A DNA stretch of 64,000 bases from Actinokineospora globicatena (GTDB taxonomy: Bacteria; Actinomycetota; Actinomycetes; Mycobacteriales; Pseudonocardiaceae): positions 1,044,211 through 1,108,210 of the forward strand of contig NZ_JAMTCR010000003.1 in the NCBI RefSeq assembly GCF_024171945.1. The letters are read 5' to 3'. The translations under genes and the position numbers were made by a program. Each line of letters begins with the position of its first letter. Position 1 is the first letter of the stretch. Positions 57,730 to 64,000 of the stretch are shown here, piece after piece. Under the pieces are notes generated by a model, which saw only the letters and a list, made by a program, of their open reading frames with translations, did no database searches and was not told the DNA's origin.

Positions 57730-58165
57730 ACCGCGCCCGACCAGCCCGCCGACCCGAGCATCGCACCCGTCGTCCTGACAAGTCGCTGACTTGATGGTCC
57801 GGCGACCCTGACCCAGCGGACCGCTGACCGGTCACCGGCGTCCGGATAGCTAATCCGGGTATACTCCTTACCGGCGCAATGCCGATACCCCTACTCCGAA
57901 CAGAGTGCGCAATTCCCGCGCGCGCATACCCCATGGCCTCGGCGCGTGTCCACTGTCCACAGCCGGGTTGGTGCGTTCCGGTTTTCCCAGCCGGCAATTC
58001 CTTGCGGATCGGACTGGGCGTCGTGTTCACTGGGTGGGGAAACGGCGAATGGGGGCCGATCGGGAGAGCGCGCCGGTGTTTCGGCGTGCGCGCCTGAAGG
58101 CCCCCGCGAACAAGGCCAGTCGAGCGCCCGCCACCACGGGGCGATTTCGGGGGAAAGGGCGCGAC
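57730..58165 (+). other. 436-base gap before the P450 gene
   Basis: No protein-like open frame with a ribosome-binding site is seen. It holds an inverted repeat and a -10-like sequence (57842-57865) and probably a long 5' leader for the P450 operon. Confidence 0.5.
57842..57865 (+). promoter_or_regulatory. inverted repeat next to a TATACT -10-like element
   Basis: CCGGAT (57842-57847) and ATCCGG (57853-57858) form an inverted repeat with a five-base spacer, directly before TATACT (57860-57865). No good -35 is visible at 17 bases. The repeat would overlap the promoter spacer, a usual operator position. Confidence 0.4.
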
Positions 58166-59392
58166 ATGACCGATCAGATCGGCCACACAACCTTACTCAC
58201 CCGCGCTGTGATGAGCGACCCCTATCCCACCTATGCCCGGTTGCGCACCGAAAGCCCGGTGTATTACGACACTCAGCTGAACGGGTGGGTCATCACCCGG
58301 TACGACGATGTCACGACCGCGTTGCGCGACCACGAGACGTACTCCTCGCGCCGGATGGGGCTGCTGGTGGCCCAGCGCGGCGGCGCGGACCCCTCCCCCG
58401 CGGTCGCCCGCCTGCTGGAGCTGGCCGGGCACTGGATGTGGATGCTGGACCCGCCGACGCACACCCGGATGCGCAAGCTGATGAACCAGGGGTTCACCCC
58501 CCGCGCGGTGCGGCTGCTCGAGCCGATGGTGCAGAAGATCGTGGACGACCTGGTCGACGCCGCGATCGAGCGCGAGGAGGTCGACCTGATGGCCGACTTC
58601 TGCTTCCCGGTGCCCGCGCTGGTGATCTGCGGGCTCTACGGGTTGCCCCCCGCCGACGCCCGGCTGGTGACCGAGTGGTGCGACGCGCTCAAGGTGTTCC
58701 TCGGCGCCTCGGCCGACCTCGGCGGCGTGCAGACCGCGGCCGAGGCGGTGCGGGAGATGATCGACTACCTCACCGAGATCATGGACCAGCGGCGGGTCGA
58801 GCCGCGCGACGACCTGGTGTCGCGACTGGTCGCCGCCGACGACGCGGGCGACCAGCTGGGCACCGACGAGCTGGTGTCGAACCTGCTGCTGCTGATCGCG
58901 GCCTCGTTCGAGACCACCATCGACATGCTGGGCAACGGCCTGGCGGGCCTGCTGACCCAGCGCGACCAGTGGGACCTGCTCAAGCGCGACCCGTCGACCA
59001 TCACCGGCGCGGTCGACGAGGTCATCCGCTGGGACGGCCCGGTCCAGCTCACCCACCGGCTGTTGACCAGGGATGTGGAGCTGCGGGGTGAGCAGCTGCG
59101 CGAGGGCCAGCTGGTCTACCTCATGCGCGGATCGGCGAACCGCGACCCGGAGCGGTTCGCCGACCCCGACCGGATCGACGTGACCAGGGGCGACACCGGG
59201 CACGTCGGTCTCGGGCTGGGTGTCCACTTCTGCATCGGCGCTGGCCTGTCGCGGATGGAGGGCCGGATCGCGCTGACCGAGCTGACCACCCGGATCCCGG
59301 ACCTGGCGCTCGTCGAGCCCGACCGGTTGACCTGGCGCGCCGACAACCTCCAGTTCCGCGGCCTGTCCGAACTGCGGGCGAGCACGTCATGA
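58166..59392 (+). CDS. cytochrome P450
   Basis: 408 residues from ATG 58166 (GGGAAAGGG upstream). A complete bacterial class I P450: I-helix LLLLIAASFETTIDMLGNGL (oxygen-binding threonine retained, AGxxT as AASFET), the ExxR motif VDEVIRWDGP, the PxRx region LLTRDVELRGEQLREGQLV and the haem loop GLGVHFCIGAGLSRME with C356. It needs ferredoxin and reductase, which are not adjacent. Its stop overlaps the phosphopantetheinyl transferase start (ATGA), so it belongs to the carrier-protein pathway and probably hydroxylates or epoxidises the fatty chain. The substrate cannot be told from the sequence. Confidence 0.93.
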   Translation: MTDQIGHTTLLTRAVMSDPYPTYARLRTESPVYYDTQLNGWVITRYDDVTTALRDHETYSSRRMGLLVAQRGGADPSPAVARLLELAGHWMWMLDPPTHTRMRKLMNQGFTPRAVRLLEPMVQKIVDDLVDAAIEREEVDLMADFCFPVPALVICGLYGLPPADARLVTEWCDALKVFLGASADLGGVQTAAEAVREMIDYLTEIMDQRRVEPRDDLVSRLVAADDAGDQLGTDELVSNLLLLIAASFETTIDMLGNGLAGLLTQRDQWDLLKRDPSTITGAVDEVIRWDGPVQLTHRLLTRDVELRGEQLREGQLVYLMRGSANRDPERFADPDRIDVTRGDTGHVGLGLGVHFCIGAGLSRMEGRIALTELTTRIPDLALVEPDRLTWRADNLQFRGLSELRASTS

Positions 59393-60054
59393 CCTCGGTC
59401 GCGCTGCACCTGGTGTCGCTGCGCGCCCTGGACCGGGTGCGCGGTACCGCCGAACCGGCCCTGCCCGCCGCCGAACGCGCCGCCATCGCCCGCCGCGCCC
59501 ATGGCCGCCGCCGCACCCAGGCGCAGGCGGTGCGCGTGCTCGCCACGGCTGTCGCGAAGGCCGACGTGGTGGTGAACGCGAGCCACGACCAGGACTTCCT
59601 CGTCCTCGCCGAGAGCGCGGTCACCTGCGGCGTCGACGTCGAGGACGCCGCGGAGGACGAGTTACTCGAGGTCGCCGACCGGTTCTGCGCGGCGGACGAG
59701 CTGGACGAGGCGATCCCGGCGCGGGCGTTGTGGACAGCGAAGGAGAGCGCGGCCAAGGCGTGCGGTCGGGGGTTGCGCGCGGGGCTGCGGTCCATCCGGT
59801 TCCGGGAGGACCCGACGCACACGTGGTCCACTGTGGACTGGCCATTCGGGTCGGGCTTCCTCACCCGGACGGTGGACCTCGGCGACCGCCACTGCGCCCT
59901 CACCGTCCGCGCGGCCACCCCACCCCGGATCTGGACGCAGGTGTGGACCCCCATGGCAGCGGACGGCCAGTGGACGCTGGTCCCCGCCACCCACCGGGAC
60001 CCCGCCCACGAGATCGCGGCAGCCCTGACCGCCTTCGGTGGCGACCATGGCTGA
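59389..60054 (+). CDS. 4'-phosphopantetheinyl transferase (Sfp-like)
   Basis: 221 residues from ATG 59389. The Sfp-superfamily signature is complete: VVNASHDQDFLVLAESAVTC, then GVDVEDAAEDELLEVADRFC (Asp and Glu for Mg2+) and ALWTAKESAAKACGRGL (WxxKES). It would transfer phosphopantetheine from CoA to Ser38 of the carrier protein encoded in the same cluster. It overlaps the P450 gene by four bases and the acyl-AMP ligase gene by eight. Clusters with a dedicated PPTase usually have a carrier protein that the housekeeping enzyme does not prime well; that is inference. Confidence 0.9.
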   Translation: MTSVALHLVSLRALDRVRGTAEPALPAAERAAIARRAHGRRRTQAQAVRVLATAVAKADVVVNASHDQDFLVLAESAVTCGVDVEDAAEDELLEVADRFCAADELDEAIPARALWTAKESAAKACGRGLRAGLRSIRFREDPTHTWSTVDWPFGSGFLTRTVDLGDRHCALTVRAATPPRIWTQVWTPMAADGQWTLVPATHRDPAHEIAAALTAFGGDHG

Positions 60055-61669
60055 GCCGATGAATGAGCCCACTACGTTGCACGGGGCATTGGCGGCGGCG
60101 GCGAGGCGGGCGCCTGCTACGCCCGTCACCTTCCACACCGGTCGTGAGCAGGTGACTCTGGCCGAATTGGTCGCCCAGTCGCACGCTGTGGCGGGGGCAT
60201 TGGCGGCGGCGGGGGTGCGGCGTGGTGATCGCGTCGGGGTGTTGTGCCAGAACGAGGCTGACTTCTTTCGCGTGTTGATCGGACTCGGCGTGCTCGGGGC
60301 CTGCGCGTGCCCGTTTGCCCTGCCCACGATGGCGCGCGATGGGTACGCGGAGCGGATCTCCGGGATCATCGCGGCTGCGGAGATCCGGACGGTAGTGCTG
60401 TCGGAGCGGCTGGCTCGGTTGCGCGGTGTGCTGGGTACGGCGCTAGACGGCATCACGGCGTTGTCGACGTCGGATCTGCGTGGGGAGCACCCCGCGCCAC
60501 CTGACAGCGAGGTGACCGGGGACGACGACCTGATCGTCCAGTTCACCTCCGGCAGCACCTCGGCTCCCAAGGGCGTGCGCCTGACCCATGCGAACGTGCT
60601 CGCGTGCCTAGACGCGATCGGTAGTGCTATCGAGCTCACCGGTGAGGACAGCGCAGGCAACTGGCTGCCGCTGTTCCACGACATGGGCCTCTTCGGTTCA
60701 CTGGCCGCGTTGCACTACCCGATCCCGCTTACGGTGTGGCAGCCGTCGGTGTTCGTGAAGGATCCGGCGCACTGGCTCAAGATGATGTCTGACAGTGGCA
60801 TCACCGCGTGCCCTATGCCGAACTTCGCCTACGAGGCTCTAGCCAGGGCCGTCCCAGAGGACGAGGTCGCCGACTACGACCTCAGCAAGTGGCGGGTGGC
60901 GTTCAACGGCGCCGAGCCGATCGCGGTGGACACGCTAGAGGGGTTTCTCGAGCACTTTTCCCCCGCCGGTTTCCGTCCAGAGTCGATGCTGCCTGTCTAT
61001 GGGCTAGCGGAGGCCACGCTGCCGGTGACGTTCTCCGTGCTGAAGGAGCCACCGCACGCGGACTGGGTAGACCGCGCACGGTTAGCGGCAACGGGCGAAG
61101 CCATCGCGGTGCCAAGAGACGCGCCCGGTGCACGCGGGATCGTGTCGGTAGGACCACCGGTGCAAAGGATGGCGGTCCGCGTGACCGATCCGGACACCGG
61201 TGTCACGCTGGACGAACGGATCGTCGGGGAGATCGAGATCCGCGGCGCCTCCGTGACGCCGGGATACCTGCACGGGGAGCAGCCGTTCACCGAGGACGGC
61301 TGGCTGCGCACCGGCGACCTCGGCTACCTGGCGGACGGCGAGCTGCACATCACCGGCCGCCGCAAGGAAATGATCATCGTGCGCGGGGACAACTACTACC
61401 CCGAGGACGTGGAGGCCGCCGTCCGCACCGACCCGGCCGTCCACCGCAGGCGTTGCGTCGCCTACCTGGACGAGACCGCCGAGCGGATGGTGCTGGTGGT
61501 CGAGTCGACCGCCCCGGACACCGACGACCTGCGGGCCCACCTGCGCGCGAAGGTCAGCGCCGCCACCGGGCTCGACGACATCCGCGTGGTCGTCGCCGGA
61601 CCGCACGCGATCCCGCGCACGAGCAGCGGCAAGCTCCAGCGGCTCGCATCACGTACCAGATTCGGTTAG
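60047..61669 (+). CDS. fatty acyl-AMP ligase / acyl-ACP synthetase
   Basis: 540 residues from ATG 60047; GTG 60038 is an alternative. ANL-superfamily motifs are complete: LIVQFTSGSTSAPKGVRLTH, WLPLFHDMGLFG, VYGLAEATLPVTF, VGEIEIRGASVTPGYLHGEQ, GWLRTGDLGYLADGELHITG, GRRKEMIIVRGDNYYPEDVE and the catalytic lysine in RTSSGKLQR. The HDMG region and overall sequence look like long-chain fatty acyl-AMP ligases (FadD32-like) that load acyl groups on carrier proteins rather than on CoA. The PPTase and ACP in the cluster support this. The insertion specific to acyl-AMP ligases was not verified by alignment. A 46-base gap separates it from the desaturase gene. Confidence 0.9.
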   Translation: MAEPMNEPTTLHGALAAAARRAPATPVTFHTGREQVTLAELVAQSHAVAGALAAAGVRRGDRVGVLCQNEADFFRVLIGLGVLGACACPFALPTMARDGYAERISGIIAAAEIRTVVLSERLARLRGVLGTALDGITALSTSDLRGEHPAPPDSEVTGDDDLIVQFTSGSTSAPKGVRLTHANVLACLDAIGSAIELTGEDSAGNWLPLFHDMGLFGSLAALHYPIPLTVWQPSVFVKDPAHWLKMMSDSGITACPMPNFAYEALARAVPEDEVADYDLSKWRVAFNGAEPIAVDTLEGFLEHFSPAGFRPESMLPVYGLAEATLPVTFSVLKEPPHADWVDRARLAATGEAIAVPRDAPGARGIVSVGPPVQRMAVRVTDPDTGVTLDERIVGEIEIRGASVTPGYLHGEQPFTEDGWLRTGDLGYLADGELHITGRRKEMIIVRGDNYYPEDVEAAVRTDPAVHRRRCVAYLDETAERMVLVVESTAPDTDDLRAHLRAKVSAATGLDDIRVVVAGPHAIPRTSSGKLQRLASRTRFG

Positions 61670-61715
61670 CACCACCAGAGGGCTCGCGGACAACCGGCAC
61701 GGAGGAGAAGGGGCC

Positions 61716-62504
61716 ATGCACAGCTTCGACGTCTTCACCCACTACGAGCGCGTCCACTGGCAACTCAAGGACATCGACTTCGGCAGTGTCAACAAGGACC
61801 TGGTCAAGCCAGAGCACGTGCTGATGGCTAAGAGCGGCGTGATGGGCGAGTCCAACGTTATCGCTGCCGTGCACGGGTTCCTCAACGAGTTCGTTGACGA
61901 CTACGACTTCTCTACCTTCGCAGTGGTGTGGGGCTACCAGGAGGTCCAGCACCACTATGCGTTCAAGTCGTGGCTAGAGGCGATCGGTGAGGCTGTCGAC
62001 GACGCCCCCGTGCAGGCCATGCGCGAGCCTTATGCGCCCGGCAGCACCCCGGCCGCGACGCTGGCGACGAACATCATCTCCGAGCTGACGGTCAACCACA
62101 TCTACCGCCGGGTCGCGGCGGCCGTGGAGGAGCCGGTGCTCGCGGACATCCTGCTGCGCGCGAGCCGCGACGAGGCCGGGCACGCGCGGGAGTTCATCCA
62201 CTACTGCCGCCAGCGGTTGGCGCGCAAGCCGGAGGAGATCCCGTCGGTGCTGGAGACGCTCTACGTCTACACCTCCGACCAGAAGATCAAGCACCCGGTG
62301 AGCATGTTCAAGAGCAACCTCGTCGAGCTCGAGGACCACGAGACCATCGACACCGGGTTCGACCTGTTCCTCGAGCAGGTCGCCGACCAGGGCGAGCTCG
62401 ACGAACTGCAGGGCAAGATCCGGCAGGTGTTCGGCTCGCTGGTCGACCGCGACCTCGGCACCAACGGCAAGGTCCGCCGGGCGCTGGCCGAGGTGCTCGG
62501 GTGA
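61716..62504 (+). CDS. soluble diiron acyl-ACP desaturase-like protein
   Basis: 262 residues from ATG 61716 with GGAGGAG upstream. A four-helix diiron site is visible: GESNVIAAVHGFLNEFVDDY, WGYQEVQHHYAFKSWLEAIG (E76 and H79 as ExxH), ISELTVNHIYRR, and RDEAGHAREFIHYC as the second ExxH. The pattern fits the acyl-ACP desaturase (FA_desaturase_2) family within the ferritin-like superfamily; it is shorter than plant stearoyl-ACP desaturases and close to actinobacterial DesA-type length or smaller. It would introduce a double bond, or oxidise the chain differently, on an ACP-bound acyl group. It is coupled to the next gene by GTGA. Confidence 0.85.
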   Translation: MHSFDVFTHYERVHWQLKDIDFGSVNKDLVKPEHVLMAKSGVMGESNVIAAVHGFLNEFVDDYDFSTFAVVWGYQEVQHHYAFKSWLEAIGEAVDDAPVQAMREPYAPGSTPAATLATNIISELTVNHIYRRVAAAVEEPVLADILLRASRDEAGHAREFIHYCRQRLARKPEEIPSVLETLYVYTSDQKIKHPVSMFKSNLVELEDHETIDTGFDLFLEQVADQGELDELQGKIRQVFGSLVDRDLGTNGKVRRALAEVLG

Positions 62505-63013
62505 GCACCGGGACGCCGATCGACGTGCCCTGGCGGGTGCTGCCGGACTACCGCTGCTTCGGCTGCTCCCCCAGCAACGAGCACGGGCTGCGGCTGAACT
62601 TCACGCACTCCGGCGACGGCATCGAGTGCGTGCTGCGCGTGGACCGCACGTTCGAGTCTTACCCGGGCGTGGTGCACGGCGGGATCGCGACCACGGTGTG
62701 CGACGAGATCATGGGCAACCTGCTGGTGCTCAAGGTCGGCACATCGGTGTTCACGACCACCTTGCGTACGCGCTACCTGTCTCCGTTAGCCGTAGGCGTC
62801 GAGTACCGGTGCGTGGCGACCGCCGACGCCGTCGACAGCCCGCCCTACCGCGCGTACGCGGAGATCACCGACCCCGACGGCGCTACCTGCGTTACCGCCG
62901 TCGGCACCTACCAGCCCGCGACCCCGGCCCAGGCGCGGGAGCGGATGGACCTGACCGACACCGAGGCCGACCTGATCGAGAGCGCCCTGGCCGACCTGCG
63001 CCGCGGCCAGTGA
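62501..63013 (+). CDS. PaaI-type hotdog thioesterase
   Basis: 170 residues from GTG 62501, overlapping the desaturase stop. N-terminal CFGCSPSNEHGLRLNF and the hotdog motif YPGVVHGGIATTVCDEIMGN (HGG with a following Asp) identify the PaaI/acyl-CoA thioesterase family of the CFGCG-containing type. In the cluster it would release product or remove misloaded acyl groups from the carrier protein. It differs from the thioesterase at 20889-21317. The spacing of 20 bases to the ACP gene with a GGAGGAG ribosome-binding site suggests one operon. Confidence 0.87.
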   Translation: MSTGTPIDVPWRVLPDYRCFGCSPSNEHGLRLNFTHSGDGIECVLRVDRTFESYPGVVHGGIATTVCDEIMGNLLVLKVGTSVFTTTLRTRYLSPLAVGVEYRCVATADAVDSPPYRAYAEITDPDGATCVTAVGTYQPATPAQARERMDLTDTEADLIESALADLRRGQ

Positions 63014-63033
63014 CAACCGGAGGAGAGACCGCA

Positions 63034-63300
63034 ATGTCCGACGACGTGATCAGCACCGTCACCGGGATCGTGGCCGGGGAGTTCGGCCTACCTGCCGCCG
63101 ACATCGGGCCCGACGTGGACCTGGGCTCGCTGGAGGGCGCCGACTCGGTGAAGGTGCTGCGCGCGGTCGCCAAGATCGAGCGGACCTACGACATCGAGCT
63201 GGAGGACGACCAGGTGTTCGGCCTCAAGACCGTGCGTGACGCGGCGACCCTGGTCGTGGCCACCCTCGCGGAGAAGGAGCCCAGCGGTGGCGGTCGCTGA
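63034..63300 (+). CDS. acyl carrier protein
   Basis: 88 residues from ATG 63034, GGAGGAG eight bases upstream. A stand-alone carrier protein: VTGIVAGEFGLPAADIGPDV, the phosphopantetheine site LEGADSVKVLRAVAKIERTY with Ser38, and helix 3 around VRDAATLVVATLAE. The usual DSL motif is ADSVKV. It has a short basic/Gly end (KEPSGGGR) whose codons overlap the next start. The clustered PPTase and acyl-AMP ligase are its likely activating and loading enzymes, and the desaturase and methyltransferase should act on the acyl group that it carries. Confidence 0.92.
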   Translation: MSDDVISTVTGIVAGEFGLPAADIGPDVDLGSLEGADSVKVLRAVAKIERTYDIELEDDQVFGLKTVRDAATLVVATLAEKEPSGGGR

Positions 63301-64000
63301 CACCAACGTCCACTACGACCTGGACCCGGAGATCTTCGGGCTCTACCTGGACCCGATGCGCAAGTACTCCTCCGGGCTCTACACCTCGCCCGAGGACACC
63401 CTGGAGCAGGCGCAGCGCACGAAGCTGCGGTTCGTCGCGGACCGGGTGAACCTGGCACCGGGCAAGCGGCTGCTCGACATCGGCTGCGGGTGGGGGTCGC
63501 TGATCCTGTTCATGGCGCAGGAGTTCGGCGCGCGGGTGGTCGGGATCAGCCCCGCGCCCAACCAGCACTCTTACATCCACGACCTGGTGCGCGAACGCGG
63601 GCTAGAGGACCTGGTGACTACCCGGGTCGGTCACGTGGAAGAGATGGAGATCGAGCCGCGCTCGTTCGACGCGGTGACGATGCTCGGCTCTATCGTGCAC
63701 ATGCCCGACCTCGGTGCCGCCTTCGCCCGCGCGCACGCCGCGCTGCGCACCAAGGGCATGCTCTATGTGTCGGAGAGCTGCTATCGCAACGCGGCTAAGC
63801 ACGCGGAGTTCAGCGAGCTCGACTCGTCCGCGTTCGTGCGTGACGCCATCTTCGGGTGGGGCGACATGCGGCCGCTCTCGGAGCTAGTGCGGGGCGCGGA
63901 GGACGCCGGGTTCAGCGTGGTGGCGGTGGACGACCTGACCGAGCACTACCACCGCACCATCGAGGACTGGCTGGCCAACGTGGCCCGGTCCGCCGACCGG
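63287..64000 (+). CDS. cyclopropane-fatty-acid-synthase-family methyltransferase, 3' end cut by window
   Basis: The first 238 residues from GTG 63287, overlapping the ACP stop by 14 bases; AAGGAG lies inside the ACP gene. It starts MAVADTNVHYDLDPEIFGLY and contains YSSGLYTSPEDTLEQAQRTK, the SAM motif RLLDIGCGWGSLILFMAQEF, then GARVVGISPAPNQ and VEEMEIEPRSFDAVTMLGSI. The N-terminal HYDL...YSSG pattern and GCGWG are typical of cyclopropane synthases and related alkene methyltransferases. It would act on the double bond made by the desaturase. The C-terminus is outside the window. Confidence 0.88.
   Translation, partial: MAVADTNVHYDLDPEIFGLYLDPMRKYSSGLYTSPEDTLEQAQRTKLRFVADRVNLAPGKRLLDIGCGWGSLILFMAQEFGARVVGISPAPNQHSYIHDLVRERGLEDLVTTRVGHVEEMEIEPRSFDAVTMLGSIVHMPDLGAAFARAHAALRTKGMLYVSESCYRNAAKHAEFSELDSSAFVRDAIFGWGDMRPLSELVRGAEDAGFSVVAVDDLTEHYHRTIEDWLANVARSADR

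Noticed and set aside
1-64000. tRNA, rRNA, CRISPR arrays, insertion sequences, prophage or integrase genes
   Set aside because: None was recognised on reading both strands; no transposase- or integrase-like protein and no tRNA-like cloverleaf was found by eye, so absence is not proven.

Overview
The window is high-G+C actinobacterial DNA (well above two thirds G+C by eye). Frequent GTG starts, four-base ATGA/GTGA gene overlaps, short TGTGGAC-type codon pairs, RHS and type VII toxin genes and a DasR-type operator together suggest a filamentous actinomycete, plausibly of the Pseudonocardiales. The family assignment is an inference. No rRNA, tRNA, CRISPR array, insertion sequence or prophage was seen.

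Region 1 (1-20.6 kb) is exported and surface functions. It starts with the 3' part of a SARP-type regulator gene with a possible 24-residue peptide ORF divergent to it. Next is a 3018-residue RHS/YD-repeat toxin with a small overlapping downstream gene that is the likely immunity gene, and a divergent secreted lectin-like propeller protein. An NhaP-type antiporter, a GAF-SpoIIE phosphatase, a secreted NucA/NucB-like nuclease with a translationally coupled secreted partner, and a protein with a PD-(D/E)XK-like motif follow.

Region 2 (20.6-35.3 kb) is mixed accessory DNA. It holds a hotdog thioesterase and an overlapping HNH nuclease / duplicated-domain protein / minimal nucleotidyltransferase operon that looks like a defence module. 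An acyl-CoA dehydrogenase / PIG-L-methyltransferase fusion / glycosyltransferase operon, a RidA-WYL divergent pair and a GH18 chitinase with a perfect DasR-type operator follow. The region ends with an MFS transporter and a WD40-KAP NTPase fusion with membrane segments.

Region 3 (35.6-50.6 kb) is a second polymorphic-toxin island. A smaller RHS protein is interrupted by two compensating one-base indels in C runs and is followed by tiny membrane proteins. Then comes a type VII secretion style locus: a YbaB-like protein, a WXG-like protein and an 1847-residue toxin. The toxin carries an ADP-ribosyltransferase-like domain, a His/Cys (clan CD-like) protease-like domain and two RelA/SpoT-like domains. 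Two tandem paralogous genes, the probable immunity pair, overlap its end. Base composition falls across the toxin tip and the first immunity gene, as expected for a swapped-in cassette.

Region 4 (50.8-56.4 kb) holds an orphan chemoreceptor, a YCII/DGPF protein with an overlapping ECF42-like sigma factor that has a glycine-rich N-terminal extension, a double-TetR regulator and a small membrane protein.

Region 5 (56.9 kb to the end) is one co-directional lipid-type biosynthetic cluster. It encodes a HadAB-like dehydratase pair, P450, phosphopantetheinyl transferase, acyl-AMP ligase, soluble diiron acyl-ACP desaturase, hotdog thioesterase, acyl carrier protein and a cyclopropane-synthase-family methyltransferase cut by the window end. 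The parts fit activation of a fatty acid onto a dedicated carrier protein, desaturation, then C-methylation or cyclopropanation, with oxidation by the P450.
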